Assembly: GCF_000527175.1 (NCBI RefSeq)
Contig: NZ_AZUR01000001.1
Location: forward strand, 457,501 to 521,500
Origin: Pseudogulbenkiania sp. MAI-1
GTDB lineage: Bacteria > Pseudomonadota > Gammaproteobacteria > Burkholderiales > Chromobacteriaceae
Reading direction: 5' to 3'
Length of the DNA stretch: 64,000 nt
Shown here: in pieces, positions 28,200 to 36,126 of the stretch
Numbering within the stretch: the first letter of the stretch is position 1
How the letters are laid out: every line of letters begins with the position of its first letter
Translations under genes and position numbers: made by a program
Notes under the pieces: generated by a model
The model's database searches: none
Seen by the model: the letters and a program-made list of their open reading frames with translations, nothing else
Told to the model about the DNA's origin: nothing

Positions 28200-28752
28200 G
28201 GCCGCAATCGGTGGAGAGCAGGGTGGGGTCGAAGCCCAGCAGCGCCATGGCCGCGTCGTAACGTTCCTCGGCCGGCAGCGAGAAGATGATGTGCGGGTCG
28301 GCCTTGACCGTCAGCCAGCCGTTGTTGCGGATTTCCTCTTCGAGCTGGCCGCTCGACCAGCCGGAGTAGCCCAGGCTGACCATCATGGTGTCCGGGCCCT
28401 TGTTCTCGGAGACCGCCACCAGCACGTCCTTGGAGGTGGTCAGCGCCACCTCGTCGGTGACCAGCAGGCTGGTTTGCCAGTTGCCGACCGGCATGTGCAG
28501 CACGAAGCCGCGCTCCGGCTGCACCGGGCCGCCGAAGTAGACCGGCTCGCCCTGCAGCGCTTCTTCGTCCAGCGGCAGGTCGATCTGGTCGAACAGCTGC
28601 GCCATGGCGATGCCGGAGGGCTTGTTGACGATGATGCCCATGGCGCCGTGCTCGCCATGCTCGCAGAGGTAGACCAGCGAGCGCGCGAACAACGGATCGG
28701 TCATGCCGGGCATGGCGATCAGGAACTGATTGGACAGGGTGAGCGATTCCAT
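28192..28752 (-). CDS. yqgE: YqgE/AlgH-family protein
   Basis: 186 residues. Conserved blocks: LSNQFLIAMPGMTDPLFARSLVYLCEH, GAMGIIVNKPSG, VYFGGPVQPERGFVLH and LGYSGWSSGQLEEEI. The family is of uncertain biochemical role. The first gene of a minus-strand operon yqgE, yqgF, DUF3592. ATG 28752 fits the family start. Confidence 0.93.
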   Translation of the reverse strand: MESLTLSNQFLIAMPGMTDPLFARSLVYLCEHGEHGAMGIIVNKPSGIAMAQLFDQIDLPLDEEALQGEPVYFGGPVQPERGFVLHMPVGNWQTSLLVTDEVALTTSKDVLVAVSENKGPDTMMVSLGYSGWSSGQLEEEIRNNGWLTVKADPHIIFSLPAEERYDAAMALLGFDPTLLSTDCGHA

Positions 28753-28852
28753 GAAGCCATTATGGCACAACTCGCGGCAGGTACCAGCGGGCGACGGCGT
28801 CGCCTGCCTGACGTAAAATGCGGGCTTTCGCTCCCTTTGTTGCGAGGACGTC

Positions 28853-31800
28853 TTGCGTCTCACCCATATCAAACTGTCGGGCTTCAAGTCCTTTGTCGAT
28901 CCTACCGCGATCCCGGTGCCGGGCCAGTTGGTGGCGGTGATCGGTCCGAACGGCTGTGGCAAGTCCAACGTGATCGATGCGGTGCGCTGGGTGTTGGGCG
29001 AGTCGTCGGCCAAGCAACTGCGCGGCGAATCGATGCAGGACGTGATCTTCAACGGCTCGTCCACGCGCAAGCCGGTCAGTCGCGCTTCGGTCGAGCTGGT
29101 GTTCGATAACGGCGACGGCCAGCTCACCGGGCCGTGGGGGCAGTACGCCGAGGTGGCGATCAAGCGCGTGCTGACACGTCAGGGCGAGTCGAGCTACTTC
29201 ATCAACAACCAGCAGGTGCGCCGGCGCGACATCACCGACCTGTTCCTCGGCACCGGCGTGGGCGCGCGCGGCTACGCGGTGATCGAGCAGGGCATGATCT
29301 CGCGCATCATCGAGGCGCGCCCGGAGGAGCTGCGCGCCTACCTGGAAGAGGCGGCCGGGGTGTCCAAGTACAAGGACCGGCGCCGCGAGACCGAGAACCG
29401 CCTGGCCGATACCCGCGACAACCTGGAGCGCATCGGCGACCTGCGCCAGGAGCTGGAGCGCCAGGTCGAGAAGCTCACCGAACAGGCCGAGGTGGCGGCA
29501 CAGTTCCACGACCTGAAGGGCGCGCTGACCCACAAGCAGAACCTGCTGGCGCTGGCGCGCCGCGAAGAAGCCGCTCGCACCGAGGCCGCCGCGCGTGCCG
29601 AACTGGCGCGCATCGAGACCGAGGAGGCAGCGCAGGAGGCGGCGCTGACCCACCTGGAGACCGAGCTGGAAACGGTGCGCGAGCAGCACTTCGCCGCCAG
29701 CGATGCGGTGCACGCCGCGCAGCAGGCGCTGTTCGAGGCCAACGCGCAGCTGGCGCGGCTGGAAGAGGCGCAGCGCCACCGCGAGCAGAGCCGCGCCCGG
29801 CTTGTGCGCGAACTGGCCGTCGCCGGCAGCGAGCGGCAGACGCTGGCCGAAAGCCGGGCCGTGGTCGCCGCCCAGCTCGACGAGTGGCTGCCGCGCCACG
29901 AGGAGGCGCAGCTCAAGCTGGAGGAAGCGCAGCTGGCGCTGGAGGATGGTGCCGACGCGCTGCCGCGCGCCGAGGGCGATTTCCGCCAGGCCGATCAGGC
30001 GCTGACCCAGCTCACCAGCCAGCAGGCCAACCTGATGCGCGAGCGCGACCTCGGGCGCCAGCGCGTCGAACACCTGAACCAGGCATTGCAGCAACTGGCG
30101 GGACGGGAGGCGGCGCTCTCGCGCGAGCTGGCCGACCTCAACCTGCCGGAACAGGCCACGCTGGCGGCGGCCGAGGCCGAAGTGGCGCGCGCCCGTTCCG
30201 CGCTCGACGCGGTGCGCGCCCGGGTGGTGGCGGACGAGGCCAAGCTGGCGGATCTCGCTTCCGAGCGAGAACGGCTCGACGAAACCCTGGCCGAACGCCG
30301 CGCCCAGCTCGCGCGGGCCGAAGCCGAGGCCGCCGCCTTGCAGGCGGTGCTGGCGCGCGAGGCTGCCGGCGAGCAGCTCTCCGGCTGGCTGGAGCAGCAG
30401 GGGCTGGCCGAAGCGCCGGCGTTGTTGCAGGCGCTGAACGTCGACCCGGCCTGGCGCGTGGCGCTGGAGGCGGTGCTGGCGGAGCGCCTGACCGCGCGTG
30501 CCGGCCGGTTGCCGGATGCCTTGCCGCCGGCCCCGCTTTGTCTGGTGGACGGCGCAACACACGCTGTGTTGCGTGCGGAAACCCGATCCTGGCCGGCCTT
30601 GTTCGATTGTGTCGCGGCTGATGACGCCTTTGCCGCCGTGCTCGCCGACTGGCTCGCCGGCGTGTATCGCGCCGATACCCTGGAGCAGGCGCTGGCGCGG
30701 CGCCAGGAGCTCACTGCGGGCGAGTGCTGGGTGACGCCGGAAGGGCACCGCATCGGTATCGCCAGCGTCAGCTTCCACGCCGCCGCCAGCGACGACGGCG
30801 TGATGGCGCGTAAGAGTGCGCTCGACGCCGCGCTGGAGCGGGCCGCCGCCCTGCAGCCGGAGATCGACGCCGCACAGCGCCGGCGCGAAACGCTGCAGAG
30901 CCAGAGCGGCATGCTGGCCGAGGCGGTGCGTGCGCAGAAGGGGGCCTTGACCCGGCTCGAGGCCGAACTCAACGCCGCCACGCTGGAACAGGTCAAGCTC
31001 GACCAGGCGGCGCGCCAGGGCGCGGCGCGGCTGGCCGCGATCGAGGCCGAGCGCGAGCGCATCGCCGACGAGCGCGCGCGTGCCGGGGAGGAGATCGGCG
31101 AGGCCGGCATCGGCAGCGAGGAAGCGGCGCTGATGCTGGAAGAGCTGGCGTTGACCCTGGAAGAGGCGCGGCTGGCGCGACTCAACGCCGAGACCGGGCT
31201 GCAGCTGGCGCGCAACAAGACGCGCGACGCCGAACGCCTGGTGCACGAGGCGCGGCTGGAGCTGAACACCGCCGAGCAGAAGGTGGCGGAACTGGCGCGC
31301 CGCGGCAAGGAACTGGAAGAACGCGACGACCAGCTCGCCGAACGGCTGGAAAACCTGGCCATGGAGGCCGAGACGGTGGACGAGGCGGTGCCGGAAGAGG
31401 CGCTGCAGCTGGCGCTGGAGCAGCGTGACGAGCGCGAGGCGCAGCTCGCCGCGGTGCGCGACCAGCTCAACGGCCTGACCGAGCAGCTGCGCCAGCTCGG
31501 CCAGCGCCAGCACGAGGTCAGCGCCGCGTTGCCGGCGCTGCGCAACGCCCGCGCCGACTGGCTGCTCAAGCATCAGGAAGCGCGGCTGGGTGTGGAGCGT
31601 TTCAACGAGGAGCTGAAGGAGGCCGGTGCCGACGAGGCGGCGCTGCTGGCCGACCTGACCGACTCGGTCAAACCCAACGCCCTGGCGGCCGAGATCGCCC
31701 GTCTCGCCCGGGCGCTGGAAAACCTCGGTGCGGTCAACCTGGCGGCACTCGATGAGCTGCAGCAGGCGCGCGAGCGCGGCGACTACCTCGCCAGCCAGAG

Positions 31801-32341
31801 CGACGACCTGTTGCAGGCGATGGCGACGCTGGAGGAGGCCATCGCCAAGATCGACGGCGAGACGCGCGATATGCTGCAGTCCACCTACGATGCGGTCAAC
31901 GCCAAGATGAGCGAATTCTTCCCGACGCTGTTCGGCGGCGGCCGCGCCGAGCTGGTGCTGACCGGCGAGGACCTGCTCGACGCCGGGGTGCAGATCATCG
32001 CCCAGCCGCCCGGCAAGAAGAACAGCACCATCCACCTGCTGTCCGGCGGCGAGAAGGCGCTCACCGCGATGAGCCTGGTGTTTTCCCTGTTTAGCCTCAA
32101 CCCGGCGCCGTTCTGTCTGCTCGACGAGGTCGACGCCCCGCTCGACGACGCCAATACCAGCCGCTTCTGCGACCTGGTCAAGCGCATGGCCGAGCGCACC
32201 CAGTTCCTCTACATCTCGCACAACCGCCTGACCATGGAGATGGCGGAGCAGCTGGTCGGCGTCACCATGCAGGAACAGGGCGTCAGCCGCATCGTCGCGG
32301 TGGACATCGTCGAGGCCTTGCAGATGCGCGAGACCGCCTGA
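28853..32341 (+). CDS. smc: Chromosome segregation ATPase SMC
   Basis: 1162 residues. N-terminal head: MRLTHIKLSGFKSFVDPT and Walker A GPNGCGKSN. Long coiled coils of Glu/Ala/Arg heptads flank a hinge at about residues 500-660. The C-terminal head has the ABC signature LSGGEKALTAMSL and Walker B PFCLLDEVDAPLDDAN. It organises chromosomes with ScpAB. The start is TTG 28853 behind GAGG; no ATG is near. The next gene in related genomes, zipA, is about 2.6 kb away here. The 1200-residue frame opposite is a coiled-coil codon shadow. Confidence 0.96.
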   Translation: MRLTHIKLSGFKSFVDPTAIPVPGQLVAVIGPNGCGKSNVIDAVRWVLGESSAKQLRGESMQDVIFNGSSTRKPVSRASVELVFDNGDGQLTGPWGQYAEVAIKRVLTRQGESSYFINNQQVRRRDITDLFLGTGVGARGYAVIEQGMISRIIEARPEELRAYLEEAAGVSKYKDRRRETENRLADTRDNLERIGDLRQELERQVEKLTEQAEVAAQFHDLKGALTHKQNLLALARREEAARTEAAARAELARIETEEAAQEAALTHLETELETVREQHFAASDAVHAAQQALFEANAQLARLEEAQRHREQSRARLVRELAVAGSERQTLAESRAVVAAQLDEWLPRHEEAQLKLEEAQLALEDGADALPRAEGDFRQADQALTQLTSQQANLMRERDLGRQRVEHLNQALQQLAGREAALSRELADLNLPEQATLAAAEAEVARARSALDAVRARVVADEAKLADLASERERLDETLAERRAQLARAEAEAAALQAVLAREAAGEQLSGWLEQQGLAEAPALLQALNVDPAWRVALEAVLAERLTARAGRLPDALPPAPLCLVDGATHAVLRAETRSWPALFDCVAADDAFAAVLADWLAGVYRADTLEQALARRQELTAGECWVTPEGHRIGIASVSFHAAASDDGVMARKSALDAALERAAALQPEIDAAQRRRETLQSQSGMLAEAVRAQKGALTRLEAELNAATLEQVKLDQAARQGAARLAAIEAERERIADERARAGEEIGEAGIGSEEAALMLEELALTLEEARLARLNAETGLQLARNKTRDAERLVHEARLELNTAEQKVAELARRGKELEERDDQLAERLENLAMEAETVDEAVPEEALQLALEQRDEREAQLAAVRDQLNGLTEQLRQLGQRQHEVSAALPALRNARADWLLKHQEARLGVERFNEELKEAGADEAALLADLTDSVKPNALAAEIARLARALENLGAVNLAALDELQQARERGDYLASQSDDLLQAMATLEEAIAKIDGETRDMLQSTYDAVNAKMSEFFPTLFGGGRAELVLTGEDLLDAGVQIIAQPPGKKNSTIHLLSGGEKALTAMSLVFSLFSLNPAPFCLLDEVDAPLDDANTSRFCDLVKRMAERTQFLYISHNRLTMEMAEQLVGVTMQEQGVSRIVAVDIVEALQMRETA

Positions 32342-32346
32342 GAAAA

Positions 32347-32380
32347 ACAAACAGCCCGCCATTCCGGCGGGCTGTTTGTC
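32347..32380. terminator. Bidirectional terminator between smc and the YceI genes
   Basis: Perfect 14-bp stem ACAAACAGCCCGCC (32347-32360) / GGCGGGCTGTTTGT (32366-32379). The T-rich flank is better on the minus strand (TTTGTTTTTCT), so it mainly ends the minus-strand YceI operon, and smc on the other side. Confidence 0.85.
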
Positions 32381-32400
32381 ATGTCGGCTGCGTGAGGGGC

Positions 32401-32973
32401 TTACTCGGCCTTGGCGGCTTCGATCGCCACTTTCAGCGTCACGTCGTCGGCGATGGCGGGCAGGAAGGTCTTCATGCCGAAATCGCTGCGCTTGATCACG
32501 GTTTCGGCATTGGCGCCGTAGGTTTCCTTGCCGGTCATCGGGTGCGGCTTGCCGGCGAACTGGGTCACCTTCAGCGTCACCGGCTTGGTCACGCCGAGCA
32601 GGGTCAGGTCGCCCTTCACCGCGGTCAGCTTGTCGCCCGAGAACTCCAGGTCCTTGGACTTGAAGGTGATGGTCGGGAACTGCGCCACGTTGAAGAAATC
32701 CTTGCTCTTCAGGTGCTTGTCGCGGTCCGGCAGGAAGGTCTGCAGCGAGTCGGTGTCAATGGTGATGTCGACCGTGCCCTTCTTGGCGGCGGTGTCGAGT
32801 TCAACCTTGCCGCTGGTCTTGGTGAAGGTGCCGGACTGTACCGAGAAGCCCAGGTGGTTCACCTCGAAGCGCGAGTAGGTATGGGTCGGGTCAACGTTGT
32901 AGGTTACCGGGGCGGCCAGGGCGGCGGTGCTCAGACCGGCCAGCGTGGCGGCGATCAGGGTTTGCTTCATCAT
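32401..32973 (-). CDS. YceI-family periplasmic lipid-binding protein (first copy)
   Basis: 190 residues with a signal peptide (MMKQTLIAATLAGLSTAALA, cut before APVTYNVDPTHTYSRFEV). The lipocalin-like YceI barrel shows FEVNHLGFSVQSGTF, DSLQTFLPDRDKHLKSKDFFNVAQFPTI and LTLLGVTKPVTLKV. YceI proteins bind isoprenoid/quinone-like lipids in the periplasm and often sit next to cytochrome b561, as here. AGGAGAG precedes the start. The second YceI gene is upstream. Confidence 0.94.
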   Translation of the reverse strand: MMKQTLIAATLAGLSTAALAAPVTYNVDPTHTYSRFEVNHLGFSVQSGTFTKTSGKVELDTAAKKGTVDITIDTDSLQTFLPDRDKHLKSKDFFNVAQFPTITFKSKDLEFSGDKLTAVKGDLTLLGVTKPVTLKVTQFAGKPHPMTGKETYGANAETVIKRSDFGMKTFLPAIADDVTLKVAIEAAKAE

Positions 32974-32997
32974 GTTTTACTCTCTCCTGCAGGTTGC

Positions 32998-33546
32998 TTA
33001 CTTGGTATTGGCCGGGAAGGCCACGCGGAACTTGATCTGCACTTCGTCGGCGACGGTGCCGGTATCGGTCCAGTCGCCCTCGCCGATCTTGAAGGCCAGA
33101 CGGGAAATCGGCATCACCCCTTCCACCACGCTCAGGGCGCCTTGTGGTTTCAGCGTGAACGGCGCACTGACGTCGCGGGTGACGCCTTTGAGCGTCAGCT
33201 TGCCGCTGACCTGGAAGCGGTTGGGGCCGGTGCTCTTGATGCTGCTCGACACGAAGCGGGCGGTCGGGAACTGGCCGGCGTTGAACCATTCCTTCTTCTT
33301 GGCCTCGGCCTCGGCGTCGCGCGTCGGCAGGCTGATGCTGCCGGTCTGGATGGTGATGTCGGCCTTGCCGGCTTCCGGCTTGGCCGGGTTCAGCTCGACG
33401 TTGGCGGTGAAGCTCTTGAAGCCGCCGTCGACCGGCGTCCCCAGTTGTTTCATGGCGAAGCCGATGCGGCTTTGGGTCAGATCGGCCGGCGCGGCGAAGG
33501 TGAGCGGAGCCGCGAGCAGCAGGGCGACGGGAATCAGCAATTTCAT
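32998..33546 (-). CDS. YceI-family protein (second copy)
   Basis: 182 residues with signal peptide MKLLIPVALLLAAPLTFA. YceI blocks: QSRIGFAMKQLGTPVDGGFKSF, EWFNAGQFPTARFVSSSI and GKLTLKGVTRDVSAPFTL. It diverges clearly from the first copy downstream, so it is a paralogue with its own role, not a recent duplicate. Same operon as cytochrome b561. Confidence 0.93.
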   Translation of the reverse strand: MKLLIPVALLLAAPLTFAAPADLTQSRIGFAMKQLGTPVDGGFKSFTANVELNPAKPEAGKADITIQTGSISLPTRDAEAEAKKKEWFNAGQFPTARFVSSSIKSTGPNRFQVSGKLTLKGVTRDVSAPFTLKPQGALSVVEGVMPISRLAFKIGEGDWTDTGTVADEVQIKFRVAFPANTK

Positions 33547-33574
33547 GATCGTGTCTCGGGGGTGGAGTTGATGG

Positions 33575-34120
33575 TCAGGCGCGCGGTTGTTTCAGGCTCA
33601 TGCGGAACAGCAGGCCGTCACGGTCGATGAAGTGGTGCTTGAACGCCGCCAGTACGTGGCCGGCGACGGCCAAGGCCAGCGTCCAGTTGAGCAGGCCGTG
33701 TACTTCCTTGAGCTGGTCGGCCAGGGTCTCGTTCGCGGCGATCAGGTCGGGCAGCGGCAACAGGCCGAGGTAAACCACCGGGATGCCGTAGGCCGAGCTC
33801 ATCAGCCAGCCGGTCAGCGGCACGGCCAGCATCAGCGCGTACAGCACGAGGTGGCCGATCTTGGCGGCCAGCTGCGCCAGCGGCGACATCGTCGCCGGCA
33901 GCGCCGGCGCACGCCACAGCAGCCGTCCCAGCAGGCGCAGCGCGACCAGCGCCAGCACGCTGATGCCGAGCCACTTGTGCCAGCCGATCAGCTTGAACTT
34001 GGTGGGGGAGAGGGGCATGTCGGACAGCGTCAGCCCCAGGCCGAAGGCCACCACGATCAGCAGCGCCACCAGCCAGTGCAGCAGGATGGACGGGGTGGCG
34101 TAACGTTCAGTTCGATTCAT
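33575..34120 (-). CDS. Cytochrome b561 family protein
   Basis: 181 residues, four TM segments, including LLHWLVALLIVVAFGLGLTL, VLYALMLAVPLTGWLMSSAY and LALAVAGHVLAAFKHHFIDRDG. Haem-ligand histidines are in LLHWL, IGWHKWLG, EVHGLLNW and GHVLAAFKHH. It is an inner-membrane dihaem electron carrier, and the two periplasmic YceI proteins behind it are the usual partners. It overlaps the MarR gene by 14 nt, so it is under that regulator's promoter. Confidence 0.94.
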   Translation of the reverse strand: MNRTERYATPSILLHWLVALLIVVAFGLGLTLSDMPLSPTKFKLIGWHKWLGISVLALVALRLLGRLLWRAPALPATMSPLAQLAAKIGHLVLYALMLAVPLTGWLMSSAYGIPVVYLGLLPLPDLIAANETLADQLKEVHGLLNWTLALAVAGHVLAAFKHHFIDRDGLLFRMSLKQPRA

Positions 34121-34574
34121 TGTCTTGCTTCTCCAAAGCCTGGTTGAGCAGGGTTTTCAGCGTGGCGAACTCGCCCGACCAGCGCTGGAGCTGCTCGCGG
34201 TCGCAATCGCGGAACGCCTCGTGCATGTAGTCGCAGTGCGCCGGAAACACCTGGCGGAACAATTCCTCCCCTTCCGGGGTCAGCGAGATGAACACGCTGC
34301 GCCGGTCCTCCGGTCGCTCCTGGCGCGTCACCACACCTTTCTCGGCGAGCCGGTCGATCACGCCGGTCAGCGTGCCCTTGGTGATCAGGGTCTTTTCCGA
34401 CAGTTCCTTGCAGCTCATGCCCGGGGTGTTGCCGAGCGTGGCGATCACGTCGAACTGCGGCGGCGTCAGGCCAAGCTGTCGCACGTGGCGCGCCGAGTAT
34501 TGCTCGAAGGCCTGGAAGGCGCGCACCAGCTCCCGGATGACGGGGAGGACGTCGGTCTTGTAAACGGTGTTCAT
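34107..34574 (-). CDS. MarR-family transcriptional regulator
   Basis: 155 residues. Winged HTH: LTPPQFDVIATLGNTPGMSCKELSEKTLITKGTLTGVIDRLAEKGVVTRQERPEDRRSVFISLTPEG. First gene of the operon MarR, cytochrome b561, YceI, YceI. Two inverted repeats in its promoter fit autoregulation, possibly by redox or phenolic signals. No cysteine typical of OhrR sits near the N-terminus. Confidence 0.92.
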   Translation of the reverse strand: MNTVYKTDVLPVIRELVRAFQAFEQYSARHVRQLGLTPPQFDVIATLGNTPGMSCKELSEKTLITKGTLTGVIDRLAEKGVVTRQERPEDRRSVFISLTPEGEELFRQVFPAHCDYMHEAFRDCDREQLQRWSGEFATLKTLLNQALEKQDNESN

Positions 34575-34588
34575 GGGCAGCTCTGCTA

Positions 34589-34622
34589 TTAGTCCTGACT
34601 AGTTTATTTATAGTTAGAACTA
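34589..34622. promoter_or_regulatory. Paired inverted repeats, candidate MarR operators
   Basis: TTAGTC-CT-GACTAG (34589-34602) and TAGTT-AG-AACTA (34611-34622) lie 15-48 nt upstream of the marR start, in an AT-rich promoter stretch. Both share the TAGTY half-site. The rest of the 34575-34898 gap holds a TATAAT (34858-34863) that probably serves zipA, and no gene. Confidence 0.55.
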
Positions 34623-34857
34623 AATGGCAAGCGCCGCCGAATCCGCCGTGTCCGAATCGCGCTATGACAGGACGTTGGCGTGATTGGTTCAGCGCGCCGC
34701 ATGATGGAGAAATGACGCGAATGGTGCGTTGCAACATCATTTCGCGACAGCGGCATGTCGATTCGACCGTTTTTTATGGAAGGGGCGAGGCGTGAAGTGG
34801 TAAGGTTCGGGTGAAACGATTGACGCAGTGATAGCTGTGTCAAGCATCCCCTTCCGA

Positions 34858-34863
34858 TATAAT
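34858..34863 (+). promoter_or_regulatory. Consensus -10 box upstream of zipA
   Basis: Perfect TATAAT 36 nt before the zipA start. The only TTGACG upstream (34820-34825) is 32 bp away, too far for a pair; a weak TGTGTC at 34836-34841 is at 16 bp. The promoter may need an activator or an extended element. Confidence 0.45.
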
Positions 34864-34898
34864 GCCTCGGGATTATTCGCCTTAACGCGGACTGGCTG

Positions 34899-36065
34899 AT
34901 GAGCGAATTGCAGATAGGTTTACTGGTGCTGGGCGCGGCCGTGATCGGCCTCGTCTACGGGTTCAACGTGTTGCAGGAATGGCGCTTTCGCAAGAAGACG
35001 CGCCAGGCCTTCGCGCGTCATCATGACGATGTGTTGCTGAACGTCCCCAAAAACAACGTGCGCGACGGCGTCAAGGCCGCTCGGCTGGAGCCGGTGCTGG
35101 TCGACGCCGGCAGCGACGACGCCGAGCCGGAACTGCCGCGCTTCGAGCCGGAGCTGCCGCCGCCGGACCCGCACGAAGCGATCGAACTGCCGCGGTTGGA
35201 CGAGGAAGACGAAGCGGACGACGAGATGGACCGCGCCTTCGACTCGGCCGACCACCAGGCGCTGGTGGTGGCGATGCTCGATCCCTCGCTCGACTTCATC
35301 GCCGAAGTGGTGTTCCACCAGTCGCACGAGCTGGCGGCGATGCCGCGCTTCAACGTCGCCAAGCGCGTGCAGATCATCGGCCGCACCGAGAAGGGCCTGT
35401 GGAAGCCGGCCGAAATTCTGCCCGGCACCCGCTACAAGCAGCTCAACATCGGCCTGCAGCTGGTGGATCGTGGCGGCGCCGTGACCGAGCAGGAGCTGGC
35501 GAGCTTCTGCCAGCAGGTGACGCGCTTCGCCGACGAGCACAACGCCGCGGTCAGCTTCCCGCAGCGCCAGCAGAAGCTGGTGGCCGCACGCGAGCTGGAC
35601 CGCTTCTGTTCCGAGGTCGACGTGCTGATCGGCATCAACATCGTGCCGCGCCAGCCGATCGAGGGCGCGCGGCTGCGCAGCTTCAGTGAGGCGGGCGGCC
35701 TGCAGCTGGAGCCGGACGGCGCGTTCCACTACCTGGCCGACTCGGGCAACTCGCTCTACTCGCTGGCCGCCGCCGACCAGACGCCGTTCAGCTACCACAA
35801 CCTGCTCGACCACTCCTTCGCCGCGCTGACGCTGCTGTTCGACGTGCCGCGCGTGGCCGGCGGGGTCGAGGTGTTCGACCGCGCCCTGGAATTCGCCCAG
35901 CAGCTGGCGCACGAGTTCGACGCGCAGCTGGTCGACGACAACCGCCGCGTGCTGTCCGAAGCCGGCCTCACCCGCATCCGCGACCAGCTGCAGCACATCT
36001 ACGGCAGCATGGACGACCGCGGCATTGCGCCGGGGAGTGTGGCGGCGCTGAGGCTGTTCGCCTGA
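34899..36065 (+). CDS. zipA: Cell division protein ZipA
   Basis: 388 residues. An N-terminal membrane anchor (LQIGLLVLGAAVIGLVYGF, about 4-22) precedes a basic stretch, then a Pro/Glu/Asp-rich linker (about 75-115). The C-terminal FtsZ-binding domain (about 250-385) includes GGLQLEPDGAFHYLADSG, LTLLFDVPRVAGGVEVFDRAL and DNRRVLSEAGLTRIRDQLQ. ZipA ties the FtsZ ring to the inner membrane. The smc, zipA, ligA order is a recognised arrangement. Confidence 0.93.
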   Translation: MSELQIGLLVLGAAVIGLVYGFNVLQEWRFRKKTRQAFARHHDDVLLNVPKNNVRDGVKAARLEPVLVDAGSDDAEPELPRFEPELPPPDPHEAIELPRLDEEDEADDEMDRAFDSADHQALVVAMLDPSLDFIAEVVFHQSHELAAMPRFNVAKRVQIIGRTEKGLWKPAEILPGTRYKQLNIGLQLVDRGGAVTEQELASFCQQVTRFADEHNAAVSFPQRQQKLVAARELDRFCSEVDVLIGINIVPRQPIEGARLRSFSEAGGLQLEPDGAFHYLADSGNSLYSLAAADQTPFSYHNLLDHSFAALTLLFDVPRVAGGVEVFDRALEFAQQLAHEFDAQLVDDNRRVLSEAGLTRIRDQLQHIYGSMDDRGIAPGSVAALRLFA

Positions 36066-36087
36066 TATTGAATACAACGGAATCACC

Positions 36088-36111
36088 GGCCGGCTGCATG
36101 CCGGCCTTTTT
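36088..36111 (+). terminator. Hairpin with T-run just upstream of ligA
   Basis: GGCCGGC / GCCGGCC stem with loop TGCAT followed by TTTTT, 22 nt past the zipA stop and only 15 nt before the chosen ligA start. It would cut read-through into ligA, leaving ligA without an obvious promoter of its own unless one lies inside zipA. Confidence 0.75.
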
Positions 36112-36126
36112 GCTATGGGTTTGACA

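Noticed and set aside
28760..32362. 1200-codon open frame opposite smc
   Set aside because: Shadow of the coiled-coil codons of smc; no domain, and Leu/Gln/Arg-rich throughout.
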